Notes: generated by a model from the letters alone, not told the origin. DNA of 64,000 bases from Gracilibacillus timonensis (GCF_900086715.1 NZ_FLKH01000012.1:558001-622000); one strand, 5' to 3'; shown: positions 44,635-55,651, counted from the first letter of the stretch. Program-made: numbers and translations.

Positions 44635-45696
44635 ATGGCTTGGCAAGGATTATTAGCAGAGTATCAATCATATTTACCAATTGAAGAGAACACACCAATG
44701 CTTACATTATTTGAGGGAAATACACCTTTGTATAAACTGGAGAAATTATCAGAAAAATTTGGAATTAATGCCTATGCAAAATTTGACGGACTAAACCCAA
44801 CTGGTTCTTTTAAAGACAGAGGGATGGTTATGGCAATGGCTAAGGCCGTGGAAGATGGAGCCAAGGCCGTTATCTGTGCTTCTACCGGAAATACGTCTGC
44901 TTCAGCTGCGGCGTTTGCGGCTAGAGCGGGTCTTAAATGTATTGTCGTGATTCCAGATGGCAAGATTGCACAAGGAAAATTGGCACAGGCGGTTATGTAT
45001 GGCGCCGAGATCTATTCTATTGCTGGCAACTTTGATGATGCTTTGCGTTATGTGCGTAAATTGGCGGAATCAGGCGATGTGGCGTTAGTGAACTCGGTCA
45101 ATCCTTATCGAATTGAGGGCCAAAAAACGGCGGCATTTGAAGTGTGTGATGAATTAGGCAAGGCCCCTGACTATTTATTTATTCCAGTTGGAAATGCCGG
45201 CAACATTACGGCATACTGGAAAGGCTTTAAGGAATATCATGAGCAGAAGCAGACCGGCTTACCGAAGATGATGGGCTTTGAAGCGAGCGGTGCAGCTGCT
45301 ATTGTCCATGATCGTGTATTTGAAAATCCAGAAACAGTGGGGACAGCTATTCGAATTGGTAATCCAGCTAGCTGGCAAGGTGCCGTTAATGCCCGTGAGG
45401 AATCCAATGGAGAAATCGATGAAATTACGGACGAGGAAATGATTGCCGCTTATAAATGGATTGCCCAGGAAGAAGGGGTATTCGCCGAACCTGCCTCTTG
45501 TGCCTCGATTGCTGGATTGTTCAAGAAGCTGGAACAAGGAAAAGTAGAAAAAGGATCGACCGTTGTATCGGTCTTGACCGGTAATGGTTTAAAAGATCCA
45601 AACACGGCAATTGACTATAGTGACGTACAACCAACGGTGTTGCCGAATGATGAAGAAGTGATAATTAATAAAATCTTAGGCAGTGTCAAGGCATGA
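44635..45696 (+). CDS. thrC: Threonine synthase
   Basis: 353 residues, fold-type II PLP enzyme with the lysine in [11 protein letters not shown] and the phosphate-binding loop [10 protein letters not shown]. Converts O-phosphohomoserine to threonine. This short Bacillus-type form lacks the N-terminal extension of the E. coli form. AGGGGAG site; its end overlaps thrB by 4 bases (ATGA). Confidence 0.98.
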   Translation: MAWQGLLAEYQSYLPIEENTPMLTLFEGNTPLYKLEKLSEKFGINAYAKFDGLNPTGSFKDRGMVMAMAKAVEDGAKAVICASTGNTSASAAAFAARAGLKCIVVIPDGKIAQGKLAQAVMYGAEIYSIAGNFDDALRYVRKLAESGDVALVNSVNPYRIEGQKTAAFEVCDELGKAPDYLFIPVGNAGNITAYWKGFKEYHEQKQTGLPKMMGFEASGAAAIVHDRVFENPETVGTAIRIGNPASWQGAVNAREESNGEIDEITDEEMIAAYKWIAQEEGVFAEPASCASIAGLFKKLEQGKVEKGSTVVSVLTGNGLKDPNTAIDYSDVQPTVLPNDEEVIINKILGSVKA

Positions 45697-46604
45697 GCTG
45701 GATGATAAAGGTTCCTTCCAGCACTTCTAACTTAGGTGCTGGTTTTGACTCGATTGGTTTGGCATTAAACTTATATTTGGAATTACATGTATCAAAAGCG
45801 GAAGAATGGCTGTTTACTCCCGTTTCGGAATCGTTAAGCGACATTCCAACCGGAAAAGATAATTTGGTTTATGAAATAGTAGAAAACGTGGCGCTTCAAT
45901 ATGGGAAAGCGGATCAAATTCCTGCATGTCATGTAGAGATGACGAGTAATATTCCATTAGCGCGAGGGTTGGGCAGCAGTGCGACAGCTATTATCGCTGG
46001 GATTGAACTAGCTAATATATTATTGGATTTGGATTTGACGGAAAATGATAAATTGCAGATTGCGACCGATGTGGAAGGACATCCTGACAATGTTGCGCCT
46101 TCCCTAATTGGTGGCTGTGTAGTTGGTCATTATGATGGTAAGGTAAGTTACACCAAGCTTCCAGTCAAAGGGGTTACCTTTGTCGCCATGATTCCTCCAT
46201 TTGAGCTTAAAACTAAGGAAGCCCGGGCTGTACTGCCGCAGACTTTTAGCTTTAAGGAAAGTGTCCAAGCAAGCAGTGTGGCCAATTTAAGCGTGGCGGC
46301 TATCTGTAAAGGCGAATGGGAAACGCTTGGTGATATGATGGAGAAAGACCATTTTCATCAGCCATTTCGTAAATCCTTGATTCCGCATTATGATGAGCTC
46401 TATCATTACATGAAAGAAGATGCTTACGGTGTTTTCTTAAGTGGGGCAGGACCGACTATGATTGCTGTAGTCGATGATAAAAAAGCTTTTGCGACGATCC
46501 GTAAATGGCAACAGGCATACCCTGATTTTCAATGGCTGCCATTACAAGTAGAACAAAGAGGATCATCCGTAGAGCAATTCGAACAAGCCGAAATGAAAGA
46601 ATAA
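45693..46604 (+). CDS. thrB: Homoserine kinase
   Basis: 303 residues, GHMP kinase family: [19 protein letters not shown] at the N-terminus, ATP loop [16 protein letters not shown], and late [15 protein letters not shown]. Phosphorylates homoserine at the expense of ATP. Coupled to thrC and ending at a terminator at 46612. Confidence 0.98.
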   Translation: MSWMIKVPSSTSNLGAGFDSIGLALNLYLELHVSKAEEWLFTPVSESLSDIPTGKDNLVYEIVENVALQYGKADQIPACHVEMTSNIPLARGLGSSATAIIAGIELANILLDLDLTENDKLQIATDVEGHPDNVAPSLIGGCVVGHYDGKVSYTKLPVKGVTFVAMIPPFELKTKEARAVLPQTFSFKESVQASSVANLSVAAICKGEWETLGDMMEKDHFHQPFRKSLIPHYDELYHYMKEDAYGVFLSGAGPTMIAVVDDKKAFATIRKWQQAYPDFQWLPLQVEQRGSSVEQFEQAEMKE

Positions 46605-46611
46605 TATACGC

Positions 46612-46656
46612 AGCTGTTATAGAGCCTGACATAAGGTTTTATAGCAGCTTTTTTTA
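46612..46656 (+). terminator. Terminator of the threonine operon
   Basis: AGCTGTTATA and TTATAGCAGCT arms around about 17 bases, followed by TTTTTTT. Confidence 0.75.
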
Positions 46657-46672
46657 TAGATAAGAAAACATT

Positions 46673-46720
46673 CTTGTTATGATAAGATGTGGAACGATTC
46701 TGACCTTGAACAAACCGAGG
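46673..46720 (+). repeat. Repeat family 2, isolated copy
   Basis: CTTGTTATGATAAGATGTGG then AACGATTCTGACCTTGAACA, aligning with 15974-16015 and 59997-60045. It lies in the gap 46605-46925 before mtlA, where no promoter, cre or MtlR site could be named with confidence. Confidence 0.5.
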
Positions 46721-46925
46721 TGCTTAGTTTTAGGCAGTCATAAGGGATCGGGTGGAATTTGCTGAATCAATCTTATGAACTCCCCCATAATATAACCGCT
46801 TACAAATTTGATTTTGGCAGCATAGGACGGACAAAATAGCATTTTGATCTTATTGTATAGGGATGAAACACTCCATTAAAATAAAAGATAAGCAAGAACT
46901 ACACAATGGAGAGGAGATTAACAAA

Positions 46926-48335
46926 ATGTCAGAACAAACAAGCGCTTTTAGGGCAAAGATCCAGAAGTTTGGCAGTAATTTAAGCGGAATGATCATGCCT
47001 AACATTGGTGCATTTATTGCTTGGGGGATTATTACTGCTTTGTTTATCCCTGATGGCTGGACACCAAATGAAACAATGGCACAGTTGGTAGATCCAATGA
47101 TCAATTATCTATTACCATTATTGATCGGTTTTACTGGCGGGCGGGTGGTATATGGTGCCCGTGGCGGTGTAGTAGGTGCTACCGCAACGATGGGTGTGAT
47201 CGTCGGCGCCGATGCACCTATGTTCTTAGGTGCTATGATTATGGGGCCTCTTGCAGGTTACTTAATGAAAAAAATTGACGAACCATTCCAATCAAGGGTT
47301 CGACAAGGGTTTGAAATGCTTTACAATAATTTTTCAGCAGGAATTCTTGCCGCATTACTAGCGATGTTGGCTGTATCTGGGGTAGGGCCGATTGTATCTA
47401 ATTTAACCAGTTGGCTTGCGTCAGGTGTAGAGGCTATTATTAATGCAGGACTACTGCCTATTGCAAGTATTATCGTAGAACCAGCTAAGGCGCTATTCTT
47501 AAACAATGCGATCAACCACGGTATATTAACACCGCTTGGGGCCGACCAAGCAACTCAAGCAGGGAAATCGATTCTCTTTCTAGTAGAGGCCAACCCTGGA
47601 CCTGGTTTAGGTATCTTACTAGCTTTTGCTATCTTCGGTACGGGTGTGTCGAAGTCGTCTGCTCCAGGGGCAGCTATTATTCAATTCTTAGGTGGTATTC
47701 ATGAAATTTATTTCCCTTATATCTTAATGAAACCTACTTTGTTGATAGCTGCGATTTTCGGCGGCATGTCTGGTATATTCACCTTACAATTATTTGATGG
47801 CGGTTTAAGAGCAGCCGCTTCCCCTGGAAGTATTTTTGCTGTGTTGGCGATGACTCCTGGTGATAGTTATGTGGGAGTAATACTAAGTGTCATTATAGCA
47901 GCTTCGGTATCTTTTGTGATTGCCGCTTTTATCTTAAAAACATCGAAATCGTCAGAAGATGATTTGGCTGCGTCAACAGCGAAGATGGAAGCAATGAAAG
48001 GGAAGAAAAGCAGTGTGAGCAGTGCATTAACAGGAAATGATGAGAAACAAGCAGCACAAGTGGAAAAAGTGATTTTTGCCTGTGATGCGGGGATGGGATC
48101 GAGTGCTATGGGCGCTTCTTTGTTACGAAAGAAATTTAAGGACAATAATATTGATATCGAAGTAACGAATAAGGCAATTAATGAAATTCCAGCAGACGCC
48201 GATATTGTTATTACACAAGCAGCTTTGACAGAGCGTGCTAGAAGTAAACAGCCATCAGCGGAACATATTTCAGTAGATAACTTTTTAAACAGTCCTAAAT
48301 ATGATGAATTGGTGGAACGAATGAAAAATACGTAA
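46926..48335 (+). CDS. mtlA: Mannitol PTS EIICB component
   Basis: 469 residues. An EIIC membrane domain of about 340 residues (GMIMPNIGAFIAWGIITALF, GGRVVYGARGGVVGATATMG, GIHEIYFPYILMKP) is followed by a linker and an EIIB domain with the phosphocysteine in VIFACDAGMGSSAMGASLLR. It imports and phosphorylates mannitol. The separate EIIA is mtlF downstream. The start at 46926 has AGAGGAG; the in-frame ATG 46863 has no site. Confidence 0.96.
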   Translation: MSEQTSAFRAKIQKFGSNLSGMIMPNIGAFIAWGIITALFIPDGWTPNETMAQLVDPMINYLLPLLIGFTGGRVVYGARGGVVGATATMGVIVGADAPMFLGAMIMGPLAGYLMKKIDEPFQSRVRQGFEMLYNNFSAGILAALLAMLAVSGVGPIVSNLTSWLASGVEAIINAGLLPIASIIVEPAKALFLNNAINHGILTPLGADQATQAGKSILFLVEANPGPGLGILLAFAIFGTGVSKSSAPGAAIIQFLGGIHEIYFPYILMKPTLLIAAIFGGMSGIFTLQLFDGGLRAAASPGSIFAVLAMTPGDSYVGVILSVIIAASVSFVIAAFILKTSKSSEDDLAASTAKMEAMKGKKSSVSSALTGNDEKQAAQVEKVIFACDAGMGSSAMGASLLRKKFKDNNIDIEVTNKAINEIPADADIVITQAALTERARSKQPSAEHISVDNFLNSPKYDELVERMKNT

Positions 48336-48361
48336 ACGATACTAATTGGAAAAGGGGGTGA

Positions 48362-50446
48362 ATGGTCATGTATCTATCGGGGCGTGAAAGAAGTATCTTA
48401 GGATATTTGTTATCTAGTTCAAATCATAAAACCGTTAAGGAAATTGCTGAAAAGTTTCAAGTTAGTGCACGAACCATTCACCGTGAGTTAAGGAGACTTG
48501 AACATTCGTTATCACATGACAATGTCAAGCTAGTAAAAGAGGTTGGCAAAGGAATCATGGTGGAAGGTTCAGCAGAAAGTATAGCAGCGCTCAAGAATAA
48601 AGTGGCACAGATAACGGGAGTGGAATTAACAACAGAAGAAAGACAATCGATTTTACTGCACACCTTAATTCAATTAAATGAGCCGGTTAAATTATATACG
48701 CTATCTCTTGAGTTAGACACAACTATTCCAATGATTACACAAGATTTAGATGAAATAGCAGATCGCATAGCCAGCTTTGGTTTGGAACTAATAAGAAAAA
48801 GGGGGTATGGCGTACAGGTAAAGGGAGAAGAGGCACAGAAACGTGCGGTACTAAGCCACCTTATTTCCAGCCATATTGATTTGTTTCAATTTATAGACCG
48901 GATTAAGGCTAAAAATAAAGAGCAATCAGAAACCACAGAAACGATTGCCGATCGCTTACTTGGTTTGATTGATCCATTAAAACTGGAGTTGATTGAACAG
49001 CAAGTGCAGCAAATGCGTCATCAATTACCTTATGATTTGGCGGACGGCGCTTATATTGGTCTAATTGTTCATTTAGCCTTAGCTGTTGAACGTTTACAAA
49101 AGGGAGATACGATTCATTTTGATGAAGCGTACCGAACAGAAATTAAAAATACACCCGAACATCAAGTAGCGACTGAGATGATTGAACGATTAGGAACCGC
49201 ATTTCATATGCAAATTCCACAAGACGAAGTGGGTTATATTACCATGCACCTAAGAGGGGCAAAACTACGTGAGAACCAGGATTATTTATTAGAAGATACA
49301 AGCCTTAACTTGGCATGGAAGGCAAGGGAACTTATCGAATTTGTGAATGAACACATGCAAACCCAGATTGAAGGGAATACCCAGTTTTTAAATGATTTAA
49401 CGACCCACCTAAAACCTGCAATTTACCGAATTAAACAGCAGATGAATATTAATAATCCCATGCTAGCGGATATTAAACGTGATTATTTGGAATTGTATAC
49501 CGTCCTGAAAGAAGGGCTGGTCACGATATTTCCAGAACTTCAGGTGCCTGATGAAGAAATTGGATATTTAGTGCTCCATTTTGCAGCTATCCTTTTACAA
49601 ACAGAGGAACGACGCCATTTGCGAGTACTGGTTATTTGTTCAACTGGGATTGGTACTTCTAATATGCTTGCGAGTAAATTAAAAATAAGATTTCCTGAAA
49701 TCGACAGGGCAGACCATCGATCGTTTTTTGAACTAGATCGTTCCACTGCAGAAGGCTATGATTTGGTAATATCGACCATGCCATTGGAGACAGTTGACTT
49801 AGATTATGTACTTATCTCGCCTATGTTGTCAGAAGAAGAAGCGGTAAAAGTGAAACAGCAAATTGACAAGCTTTCACTGAGAACTTCTCGTCACAGGCAC
49901 AAGCTTAAAGCAGAGAATGGATCGGCATTTATTGATAATCTGCAATCGATGCAGCGCTATGCCGAGACAATTCTGGAGATTTTGCATGGTTTTACTATTT
50001 ATTCGATCCCGGGTCACGATTACTTTTTGCAGGAAGTGTGTTTGATAACAGAGACAATCGGTTTGGTAACGGATAAGCAAGTATTATTCGACAAGTTAAA
50101 AGAGAGAGAAAGACATGGCGGTTTAGGGATTCCAAATTCAGATATTGCCTTGTTTCATACGAGATCAGAGATAATTCAACGTCCAAGCTTTCTCATTTTT
50201 AGCTTACCTTATTCTGTTAATGTGCAAGCCATGGATGGTTCTTACCTAGCGATTAATCGTATCCTGTTAATGCTTGCCCCAACCTCTGCACATCAAGAAG
50301 CGTTAGACATTTTAAGCCAAATTAGTGGGTTGCTTATACAGGATCAAGATACATTGCAGCTCTTTGCAAATGGTAGTGAAACGAAAATTTATCAGTATTT
50401 AAGCAGAAAATTTCAACTATTCATGAATGAAAAATCTGATATATAA
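48362..50446 (+). CDS. mtlR: Mannitol operon transcriptional activator MtlR
   Basis: 694 residues, BglG/MtlR type. N-terminal helix-turn-helix (HKTVKEIAEKFQVSARTIHR), two PRD domains with regulatory histidines in the middle, an EIIB-like domain (VLVICSTGIGTSNMLASKL, with Cys) and a C-terminal EIIA-like domain (IPNSDIALFHTRSEII, with His). Phosphorylation by HPr and EIIB/EIIA tunes activity so that mtl is on when mannitol is being transported. Located between mtlA and mtlF. GGGGGTG site. Confidence 0.95.
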   Translation: MVMYLSGRERSILGYLLSSSNHKTVKEIAEKFQVSARTIHRELRRLEHSLSHDNVKLVKEVGKGIMVEGSAESIAALKNKVAQITGVELTTEERQSILLHTLIQLNEPVKLYTLSLELDTTIPMITQDLDEIADRIASFGLELIRKRGYGVQVKGEEAQKRAVLSHLISSHIDLFQFIDRIKAKNKEQSETTETIADRLLGLIDPLKLELIEQQVQQMRHQLPYDLADGAYIGLIVHLALAVERLQKGDTIHFDEAYRTEIKNTPEHQVATEMIERLGTAFHMQIPQDEVGYITMHLRGAKLRENQDYLLEDTSLNLAWKARELIEFVNEHMQTQIEGNTQFLNDLTTHLKPAIYRIKQQMNINNPMLADIKRDYLELYTVLKEGLVTIFPELQVPDEEIGYLVLHFAAILLQTEERRHLRVLVICSTGIGTSNMLASKLKIRFPEIDRADHRSFFELDRSTAEGYDLVISTMPLETVDLDYVLISPMLSEEEAVKVKQQIDKLSLRTSRHRHKLKAENGSAFIDNLQSMQRYAETILEILHGFTIYSIPGHDYFLQEVCLITETIGLVTDKQVLFDKLKERERHGGLGIPNSDIALFHTRSEIIQRPSFLIFSLPYSVNVQAMDGSYLAINRILLMLAPTSAHQEALDILSQISGLLIQDQDTLQLFANGSETKIYQYLSRKFQLFMNEKSDI

Positions 50447-50459
50447 GGGAGTGCCAACA

Positions 50460-50897
50460 ATGACAAAACAAATGTTAACTGAAAACAATATTGAATTACA
50501 TCAAAGCTTTGAGACAAAGGAACAAGCCATTCGACAAGTAGGACAGATTCTCTTAGATAATGGCTATATTAAGGAAACTTATATTAATAAAATGTTAGAG
50601 CGTGAGGCTCTAGTCTCTACGTACATGGGGAACTATTTGGCAATACCGCATGGTACGGAAGATGCCAAAACAGAAGTGGTAGAAACAGGATTGTCTGTCG
50701 TAACGGTGCCTGATGGTATTGACTTTGGTGATGGCAATGAAGTAAGGGTGCTGATCGGGATTGCCAGTCAAAAAGATGAGCATCTGGAGATATTGTCACA
50801 GATTGCTATTATCTGCTCAGAAGTAGAGAATGTGGAAAAGCTGGTGAATGCCTCAAAAGCAGCAGAAGTGATCGACTTATTACAAGAGGTGAATTAA
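50460..50897 (+). CDS. mtlF: Mannitol PTS EIIA component
   Basis: 145 residues. The phosphohistidine lies in YLAIPHGTEDAK. Start at 50460 with AGGGAG; an ATG 11 codons upstream overlaps the end of mtlR. Its stop is one base before mtlD. Confidence 0.96.
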   Translation: MTKQMLTENNIELHQSFETKEQAIRQVGQILLDNGYIKETYINKMLEREALVSTYMGNYLAIPHGTEDAKTEVVETGLSVVTVPDGIDFGDGNEVRVLIGIASQKDEHLEILSQIAIICSEVENVEKLVNASKAAEVIDLLQEVN

Positions 50898-50898
50898 T

Positions 50899-52038
50899 AT
50901 GAATGCTGTCCATTTTGGTGCAGGAAATATTGGAAGAGGCTTTATTGGATTGTTATTAGAGCAAGCTGGCTATCATATCACCTTTATCGATGTTAATCAA
51001 CAACTGATTGAGGAAATAAATAAACGACAATCGTATAATGTACACTTTGCAGATGACACTAGTGAATCGCAGACGGTGCGACAGATATCCGCTGTTAACA
51101 GCAAGGAAGATCCTTTATTAGTTACACAAGCTATCGAAGAAGCAGCTATTATTACGACAGCAGTTGGTGCATCAGTATTACCGATGATTGCAAAGACGAT
51201 CGCAGAAGGACTACAGCAACGCATCCATACAAATAAAACACCCTTGTCGATTATTGCCTGTGAAAATATGATTGGTGGCAGTTCCAAGCTCAAAGAAATG
51301 GTTTATCAGGAGATTACACAGGACGAAAAAGCAACATTTGATCGTTTATATCATTTCCCAGATGCTGCCGTCGATCGAATTGTGCCCAATCAGACAAATG
51401 ATCATATATTGGATGTCACCGTTGAACCCTATTATGAATGGGTCGTGGATCGATCTGCAATAAAAGGGCCGGTGCCAAGGATAGAGGCGATTCACTATGT
51501 GGAAGATTTAGGGCCATATATCGAACGAAAATTATTTACCGTTAACACTGGGCATGCCGTGATTGCCTATGTGGGATACAGTAAGGGTTATACCACGATA
51601 ATGGAGGCATTAAAAGACCGATCGATTCTGCAAACGGTACGAGGTGCTTTAGAGGAATCGGGGCAAGCATTGACGGAAATCTATGGTTTTGATCATCATC
51701 AGCACCAAGCTTATATGGAAAAGATAATCGAACGTTTTCAAAATCCATATCTTTCCGATGCTATCATTCGAGTGGCAAGAGGGCCGATTCGGAAGCTTGG
51801 TCCAAACGATCGTTTGGTAAAACCTGCGCTCATGTATTTAGACACTACAGGCAAACTTCCTTATCACTTGGTTACGGCCATCGCTGCTTCTCTAACTTTT
51901 TATAACGAAGCAGATGAAGAGGCTGTGCACTTGCAGGATATGATAAAAAAGCAGGGTGTAGTTGCCACCTTTGCAGAAATGAGTAAGCTATCTTTAACAC
52001 ACCCACTGACTGAGGCAGTGATGGAACAATACCAGTAA
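50899..52038 (+). CDS. mtlD: Mannitol-1-phosphate 5-dehydrogenase
   Basis: 379 residues. N-terminal NAD-binding VHFGAGNIGRGFIGLLLEQA; central VNTGHAVIAYVGYSKGYTTI; typical length. Oxidises mannitol 1-phosphate to fructose 6-phosphate. Last gene of mtlARFD, followed by a strong bidirectional terminator. Confidence 0.98.
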   Translation: MNAVHFGAGNIGRGFIGLLLEQAGYHITFIDVNQQLIEEINKRQSYNVHFADDTSESQTVRQISAVNSKEDPLLVTQAIEEAAIITTAVGASVLPMIAKTIAEGLQQRIHTNKTPLSIIACENMIGGSSKLKEMVYQEITQDEKATFDRLYHFPDAAVDRIVPNQTNDHILDVTVEPYYEWVVDRSAIKGPVPRIEAIHYVEDLGPYIERKLFTVNTGHAVIAYVGYSKGYTTIMEALKDRSILQTVRGALEESGQALTEIYGFDHHQHQAYMEKIIERFQNPYLSDAIIRVARGPIRKLGPNDRLVKPALMYLDTTGKLPYHLVTAIAASLTFYNEADEEAVHLQDMIKKQGVVATFAEMSKLSLTHPLTEAVMEQYQ

Positions 52039-52042
52039 TGTG

Positions 52043-52077
52043 AAAAGGTGACCCAGTTATCAGGGTCACCTTTCTTA
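52043..52077 (+). terminator. Terminator between mtlD and yutI
   Basis: AAAGGTGACCC and GGGTCACCTTT, 11-base perfect arms, with T on both sides; it abuts the yutI stop and likely serves both genes. Confidence 0.88.
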
Positions 52078-52305
52078 AAATACTTGTTCTATTTCCGTTA
52101 CACCAGGCACTTCAGCCATTAACGCCCGCTCAATCCCTGCTTTTAAGGTGATGGTTGAGCTAGGGCAATTACCGCATGCCCCCATTAGTCGTAAGCGTAC
52201 AATACCATCTTCCACATCGACCAATTCCACATCACCGCCATCACGTAAAAGGAACGGACGCAATTTATTTAAAATTTCCTGTACTTGTTCCGTTTGTTGC
52301 TCCAT
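52075..52305 (-). CDS. yutI: NifU C-terminal domain (Nfu) protein YutI
   Basis: 76 residues. [20 protein letters not shown] and [20 protein letters not shown] carry the CxxC that bridges a [4Fe-4S] cluster in an Nfu dimer. Fe-S carrier to apo-proteins, complementing SufBCD and the A-type carrier yutM downstream. Monocistronic and divergent from yuzB. Confidence 0.95.
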   Translation of the reverse strand: MEQQTEQVQEILNKLRPFLLRDGGDVELVDVEDGIVRLRLMGACGNCPSSTITLKAGIERALMAEVPGVTEIEQVF

Positions 52306-52497
52306 CTCTTAAGGCCCCTTTCTGTTCTTGAAAGCTTTATTCGATAGTGATATGATTTCCGTAAAACCATAATCACGCCATTGATAATCATTCTCCCTTT
52401 TATTTTAGCGTTTATTATTTTATTTGTAAACGAAAGTGTGTTAAAAATAAGAGAAAAGCAAAGGCGTATCTAATGGATATAAAGGTGTGATAAGATT

Positions 52498-52743
52498 ATG
52501 ATTACGATAAAAATAGGATTTTGTGTCAAGAATTTGGCGAAAGGGACCGAGCAGGTACGCCAAAAATTATTAAAAGATCCGGATATGGATGTAGTCGAAT
52601 ATGGTTGCACAAGCTATTGTGGTATTTGCCGACGGTACCATGTAGCGATTGTAAACAGCCACCCGATCAAAGCGGATACACCAGAAGAACTGCTTGACCG
52701 TATTTATGACTATATTGACAATGAATTAGTCGATCAATTTTAA
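52498..52743 (+). CDS. yuzB: DUF1450 family protein YuzB
   Basis: 81 residues. [15 protein letters not shown] and [20 protein letters not shown] with CxxC-type cysteines and a C-terminal [13 protein letters not shown] match YuzB. Possibly metal- or cluster-binding but not shown. AAAGGTGTG site. dapF follows 17 bases later. Confidence 0.9.
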   Translation: MITIKIGFCVKNLAKGTEQVRQKLLKDPDMDVVEYGCTSYCGICRRYHVAIVNSHPIKADTPEELLDRIYDYIDNELVDQF

Positions 52744-52760
52744 GAAGGGAAAGAACAGGA

Positions 52761-53630
52761 ATGAATATACCATTCACTAAAATGCATGGACTTGGAAATA
52801 GTTATATTTTTATAAATATGTTTGAGGTTACTTTAGCAGAAGGCATATTGGCTGATCTTGCCATTGCGGCTGCCAATAAAAATACAGGGATTGGTTCGGA
52901 CGGACTTATTCTGATTCATCCGACAGAGCAGGCAGATGTGGGGATGCGGATTTTTAATAAAGATGGCTCTGAAGGAAAGAACTGTGGTAATGGGTTACGT
53001 TGTGTGGCCAAATATTCGTATGAGAACAAGCTCGTTGCTAACAAACAGTTTACGATTGAAACGAAGGCGGGCAAAGTGACGGCGGAAGTGCACGGTGATC
53101 GGGAATTGATCTCGGAGGTCACGGTTGATATGGGTGAACCTATTTTGCAGCGATCGGCCATTCCAATGACAGGAGAAGACACAGCGTCGGTTGTAGCAGA
53201 ACGTTTTGAAATAGATGAAAGTAAATGGGAGTTTACCGCTGTATCGATGGGGAATCCACATGGCGTGTTTTTTGTGGGGGATATTGAAGAAGCTCCTTTA
53301 ACCACCTTAGGACCAAAAGTGGAAACAGATCCACGTTTTCCAGAAGGAGTAAATGTGGAATTTATTGAACAAGTAAACGAAGAAGAACTCCATTTCCGTG
53401 TATGGGAAAGAGGGTCTGGTGTGACGCAAGCCTGTGGTACAGGAGCATGCGCGGCTGTTGTCGCAGCTGTTTTAAATGACAAAGTGAGCAAAAATAAAGA
53501 AATAACCGTGCATTTAGCAGGAGGCGACCTATTTATTACTTGGGCGGAGAGTGGTCATGTCTGGATGCGTGGTGCAGCCGAAACAACCGTTGAAGGAAGT
53601 TTTCTTTGGCATAAAAAACAAAAAAATTGA
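52761..53630 (+). CDS. dapF: Diaminopimelate epimerase
   Basis: 289 residues. The two catalytic cysteines are in [13 protein letters not shown] and [23 protein letters not shown] is at the N-terminus. Converts LL- to meso-diaminopimelate for lysine and cell-wall peptide synthesis. GAAGGGAAAG site. Gene order yuzB-dapF-yutM is as in Bacillus. Confidence 0.97.
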   Translation: MNIPFTKMHGLGNSYIFINMFEVTLAEGILADLAIAAANKNTGIGSDGLILIHPTEQADVGMRIFNKDGSEGKNCGNGLRCVAKYSYENKLVANKQFTIETKAGKVTAEVHGDRELISEVTVDMGEPILQRSAIPMTGEDTASVVAERFEIDESKWEFTAVSMGNPHGVFFVGDIEEAPLTTLGPKVETDPRFPEGVNVEFIEQVNEEELHFRVWERGSGVTQACGTGACAAVVAAVLNDKVSKNKEITVHLAGGDLFITWAESGHVWMRGAAETTVEGSFLWHKKQKN

Positions 53631-53700
53631 ATTCATCGCTAGCTGTTTGTATACTTAATTACAGAAACGTTTGTTAACTAAATGGGAAAGGAGTTTTCCA

Positions 53701-54060
53701 ATGATTTTAAATATTACTGATGATGCAAGATTACAGATAAAAGAGATGATGAAAGAAGAGGATGCCGACCGTGTTCGTCTGCGTTTTGGTGTGAAAGGCG
53801 GTGGCTGTAGTGGTCTTTCCTATTCACTGGGATTTGATTATGATGTAAATGAAGAATTAGATCACACAGAGACGTCGAATGGTATCCCGATCATCATCCA
53901 AAAATTCGATATTGATGTGATCGAAGGCACTAAAATAGATTATAAACAAAACATGATGGGTGGCGGCTTTACCATTGATAACCCGAACGCGATTGTGTCC
54001 TGTGGCTGTGGCTCTTCTTTTAAGGCAAAAGCACGAGAAGGAACACCGGAGAATTGTTAA
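53701..54060 (+). CDS. yutM: A-type Fe-S carrier (HesB/IscA/ErpA family) YutM
   Basis: 119 residues. The three cysteines are in KGGGCSGLSY and SCGCGSSF, the A-type pattern. Start at 53701 with AAAGGAG; an in-frame upstream stretch to 53671 lacks a site. It would pass clusters to target proteins, as with Suf and YutI. Followed by paired hairpins at 54080-54166. Confidence 0.95.
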   Translation: MILNITDDARLQIKEMMKEEDADRVRLRFGVKGGGCSGLSYSLGFDYDVNEELDHTETSNGIPIIIQKFDIDVIEGTKIDYKQNMMGGGFTIDNPNAIVSCGCGSSFKAKAREGTPENC

Positions 54061-54123
54061 AAAAATAATGCTTTTTAAGCGATCCGCAACCCTTACCCAC
54101 ACTGTCTAGTAGTGAGGGTTTAC

Positions 54124-54166
54124 AACCTCTTTGGTAGATAATGTTAAAATGCCAAAGGGGTTTTTT
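54124..54166 (+). terminator. Terminator after yutM
   Basis: AACCTCTTTGG (54124-54134) and CCAAAGGGGTT (54152-54162), then TTTTTT. A weaker AACCCT/AGGGTT hairpin precedes it. Between here and 54358 there is a 25-codon frame (54250-54327, MKSKLANQLESVGCMTEDEK) with no ribosome site, which I do not count as a gene. Confidence 0.8.
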
Positions 54167-54358
54167 GTAGAAAAAAGCATATAATTATTGATAGGAAGTC
54201 GTGTGCCAGCTGAAGAGGGTGAACCAACTGTAAAATGTAAAGAAAATGAAAAGTAAGTTGGCTAATCAACTAGAATCAGTAGGATGTATGACAGAAGATG
54301 AAAAAGGCAGATTCCTTATTTAGAAGGCGACATATGATGAAAGGTTATTTATGAAAAC

Positions 54359-54399
54359 AGGCGAAGGGCCCTATGACTTTACAAACCCTTCGCCTTTTT
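54359..54399 (-). terminator. Terminator of yumC
   Basis: AGGCGAAGGG (54359-54368) and CCCTTCGCCT (54386-54395), with A/T runs on both sides. Confidence 0.8.
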
Positions 54400-54416
54400 C
54401 TGGTTACGCGACCATC

Positions 54417-55400
54417 TTAAAACATGCTTGTTGAGTGTTTCGGCTGAATTCTAGCCTTTGGATCCATGTAGGATTTGGCATTATTAACAGCCGTTGGTCC
54501 CTCACCAAAGCCAGAAGCAATCAAGTTTACTTTACCTGGATAGGTACAAATATCACCAGCTGCATATATACCAGGAATGTTGGTTTCCATTTTTGAATTG
54601 ACGACAATGCTGTTTTTATCAATTTCCAGTCCCCAATTCTTAATCGGACCAAGTGATGAGATAAATCCATAGTTAACAAGAACATGGTCAATATCCAAAA
54701 TGATTTCTTTATCCCCTTTGACTTCTTTTAAACGAACTTGCTCAATCAAATGATCCCCGATTAAACTCTCAGGAACATAAGGTGTAAGTAAATTAACTCG
54801 AGAATTCATCAGGTTTTCGACACTCGCTTCATGAGCTCGGAAGGTATCACGACGGTGTACTAAGGATACTTCTTTGGCAATCGGCTCTAGCATAAGGGCC
54901 CAATCGACCGCAGAGTCTCCACCGCCAAACAAGACGACACGCTGATCTCTAAACTTGTCCATATTATCGACGAAATAATGGAGATTGCCCTCTTCATGAG
55001 CTTCGGCATTATCTATCGTTAACTTTCTTGGCTGAAAAGCACCGTTACCACCTGTGATAATGATCACCTTTGTATAATGCTCTTCTGTGGGTGTTACAAT
55101 GCGGAAAGTCTCGTCATCTAAACGTTCTACTTGTTCAACAGATTGATTTAAGACAATTTCCGGCTCGAATAAATCGGTTTGTTCCTTTAGGTTATCGACT
55201 AATTCTTGTGCACGGACCTTTGGAAAGCCTGCGACATCATAAATATATTTTTCAGGATACAAGGCACTTAACTGTCCACCGATTTGTGGTAGACTTTCAA
55301 TGATTTTGACAGAAGACTGTCGTAATCCACCATAAAAAGCAGTAAACAAGCCGACAGGACCAGCGCCTATCACCGTTATATCATAAACTTCTTTTGACAT
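54417..55400 (-). CDS. yumC: Ferredoxin/flavodoxin--NADP+ reductase, thioredoxin-reductase-like (YumC type)
   Basis: 327 residues. FAD-binding [18 protein letters not shown] at the N-terminus, NADPH-binding [15 protein letters not shown] in the middle and [20 protein letters not shown] near the end. No CxxC redox pair, which separates it from thioredoxin reductase. Passes electrons between NADPH and ferredoxin or flavodoxin. AAGGGGG site. Divergent from yumB as neighbours in Bacillus. Confidence 0.95.
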   Translation of the reverse strand: MSKEVYDITVIGAGPVGLFTAFYGGLRQSSVKIIESLPQIGGQLSALYPEKYIYDVAGFPKVRAQELVDNLKEQTDLFEPEIVLNQSVEQVERLDDETFRIVTPTEEHYTKVIIITGGNGAFQPRKLTIDNAEAHEEGNLHYFVDNMDKFRDQRVVLFGGGDSAVDWALMLEPIAKEVSLVHRRDTFRAHEASVENLMNSRVNLLTPYVPESLIGDHLIEQVRLKEVKGDKEIILDIDHVLVNYGFISSLGPIKNWGLEIDKNSIVVNSKMETNIPGIYAAGDICTYPGKVNLIASGFGEGPTAVNNAKSYMDPKARIQPKHSTSMF

Positions 55401-55637
55401 TTCTTGATTTCCCCCTTAATGCAACGCTCAACGATTTTTATTTTAACATAATTTCATATAAAGTGTCATACTTTATTACTTGCTAATTGAGAATTTTTAT
55501 CACAATGCTAATCGTCCGTAAATCCTCATTTCAAGATGCCAAAACCAAAGAAGCTAAGTAGGGAAGGTGGAAGTAGACAAAGTTCGCTGTACTAGCGCTT
55601 CCTGCGCGTTGAAAATTTCCATATAGGATAGTTTCAC

Positions 55638-55651
55638 TTTATCATGATAAA
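55638..55651. promoter_or_regulatory. Palindrome in the yumC-yumB intergenic region
   Basis: TTTATCATGATAAA, a perfect 14-base palindrome. It could be a regulator site shared by the divergent genes; it is not a standard Rex or Fnr site. The rest of 55401-55809 shows no gene. Confidence 0.35.

Noticed and set aside
52916-53491. 191-codon minus-strand frame opposite dapF
   Set aside because: Shadow of dapF: no ribosome site and Ser/Thr/Pro-rich composition typical of an antisense frame.
54250-54327. 25-codon frame between yutM and yumC
   Set aside because: No Shine-Dalgarno sequence and an in-frame stop six codons upstream; reads like a chance frame, though a remnant is possible.
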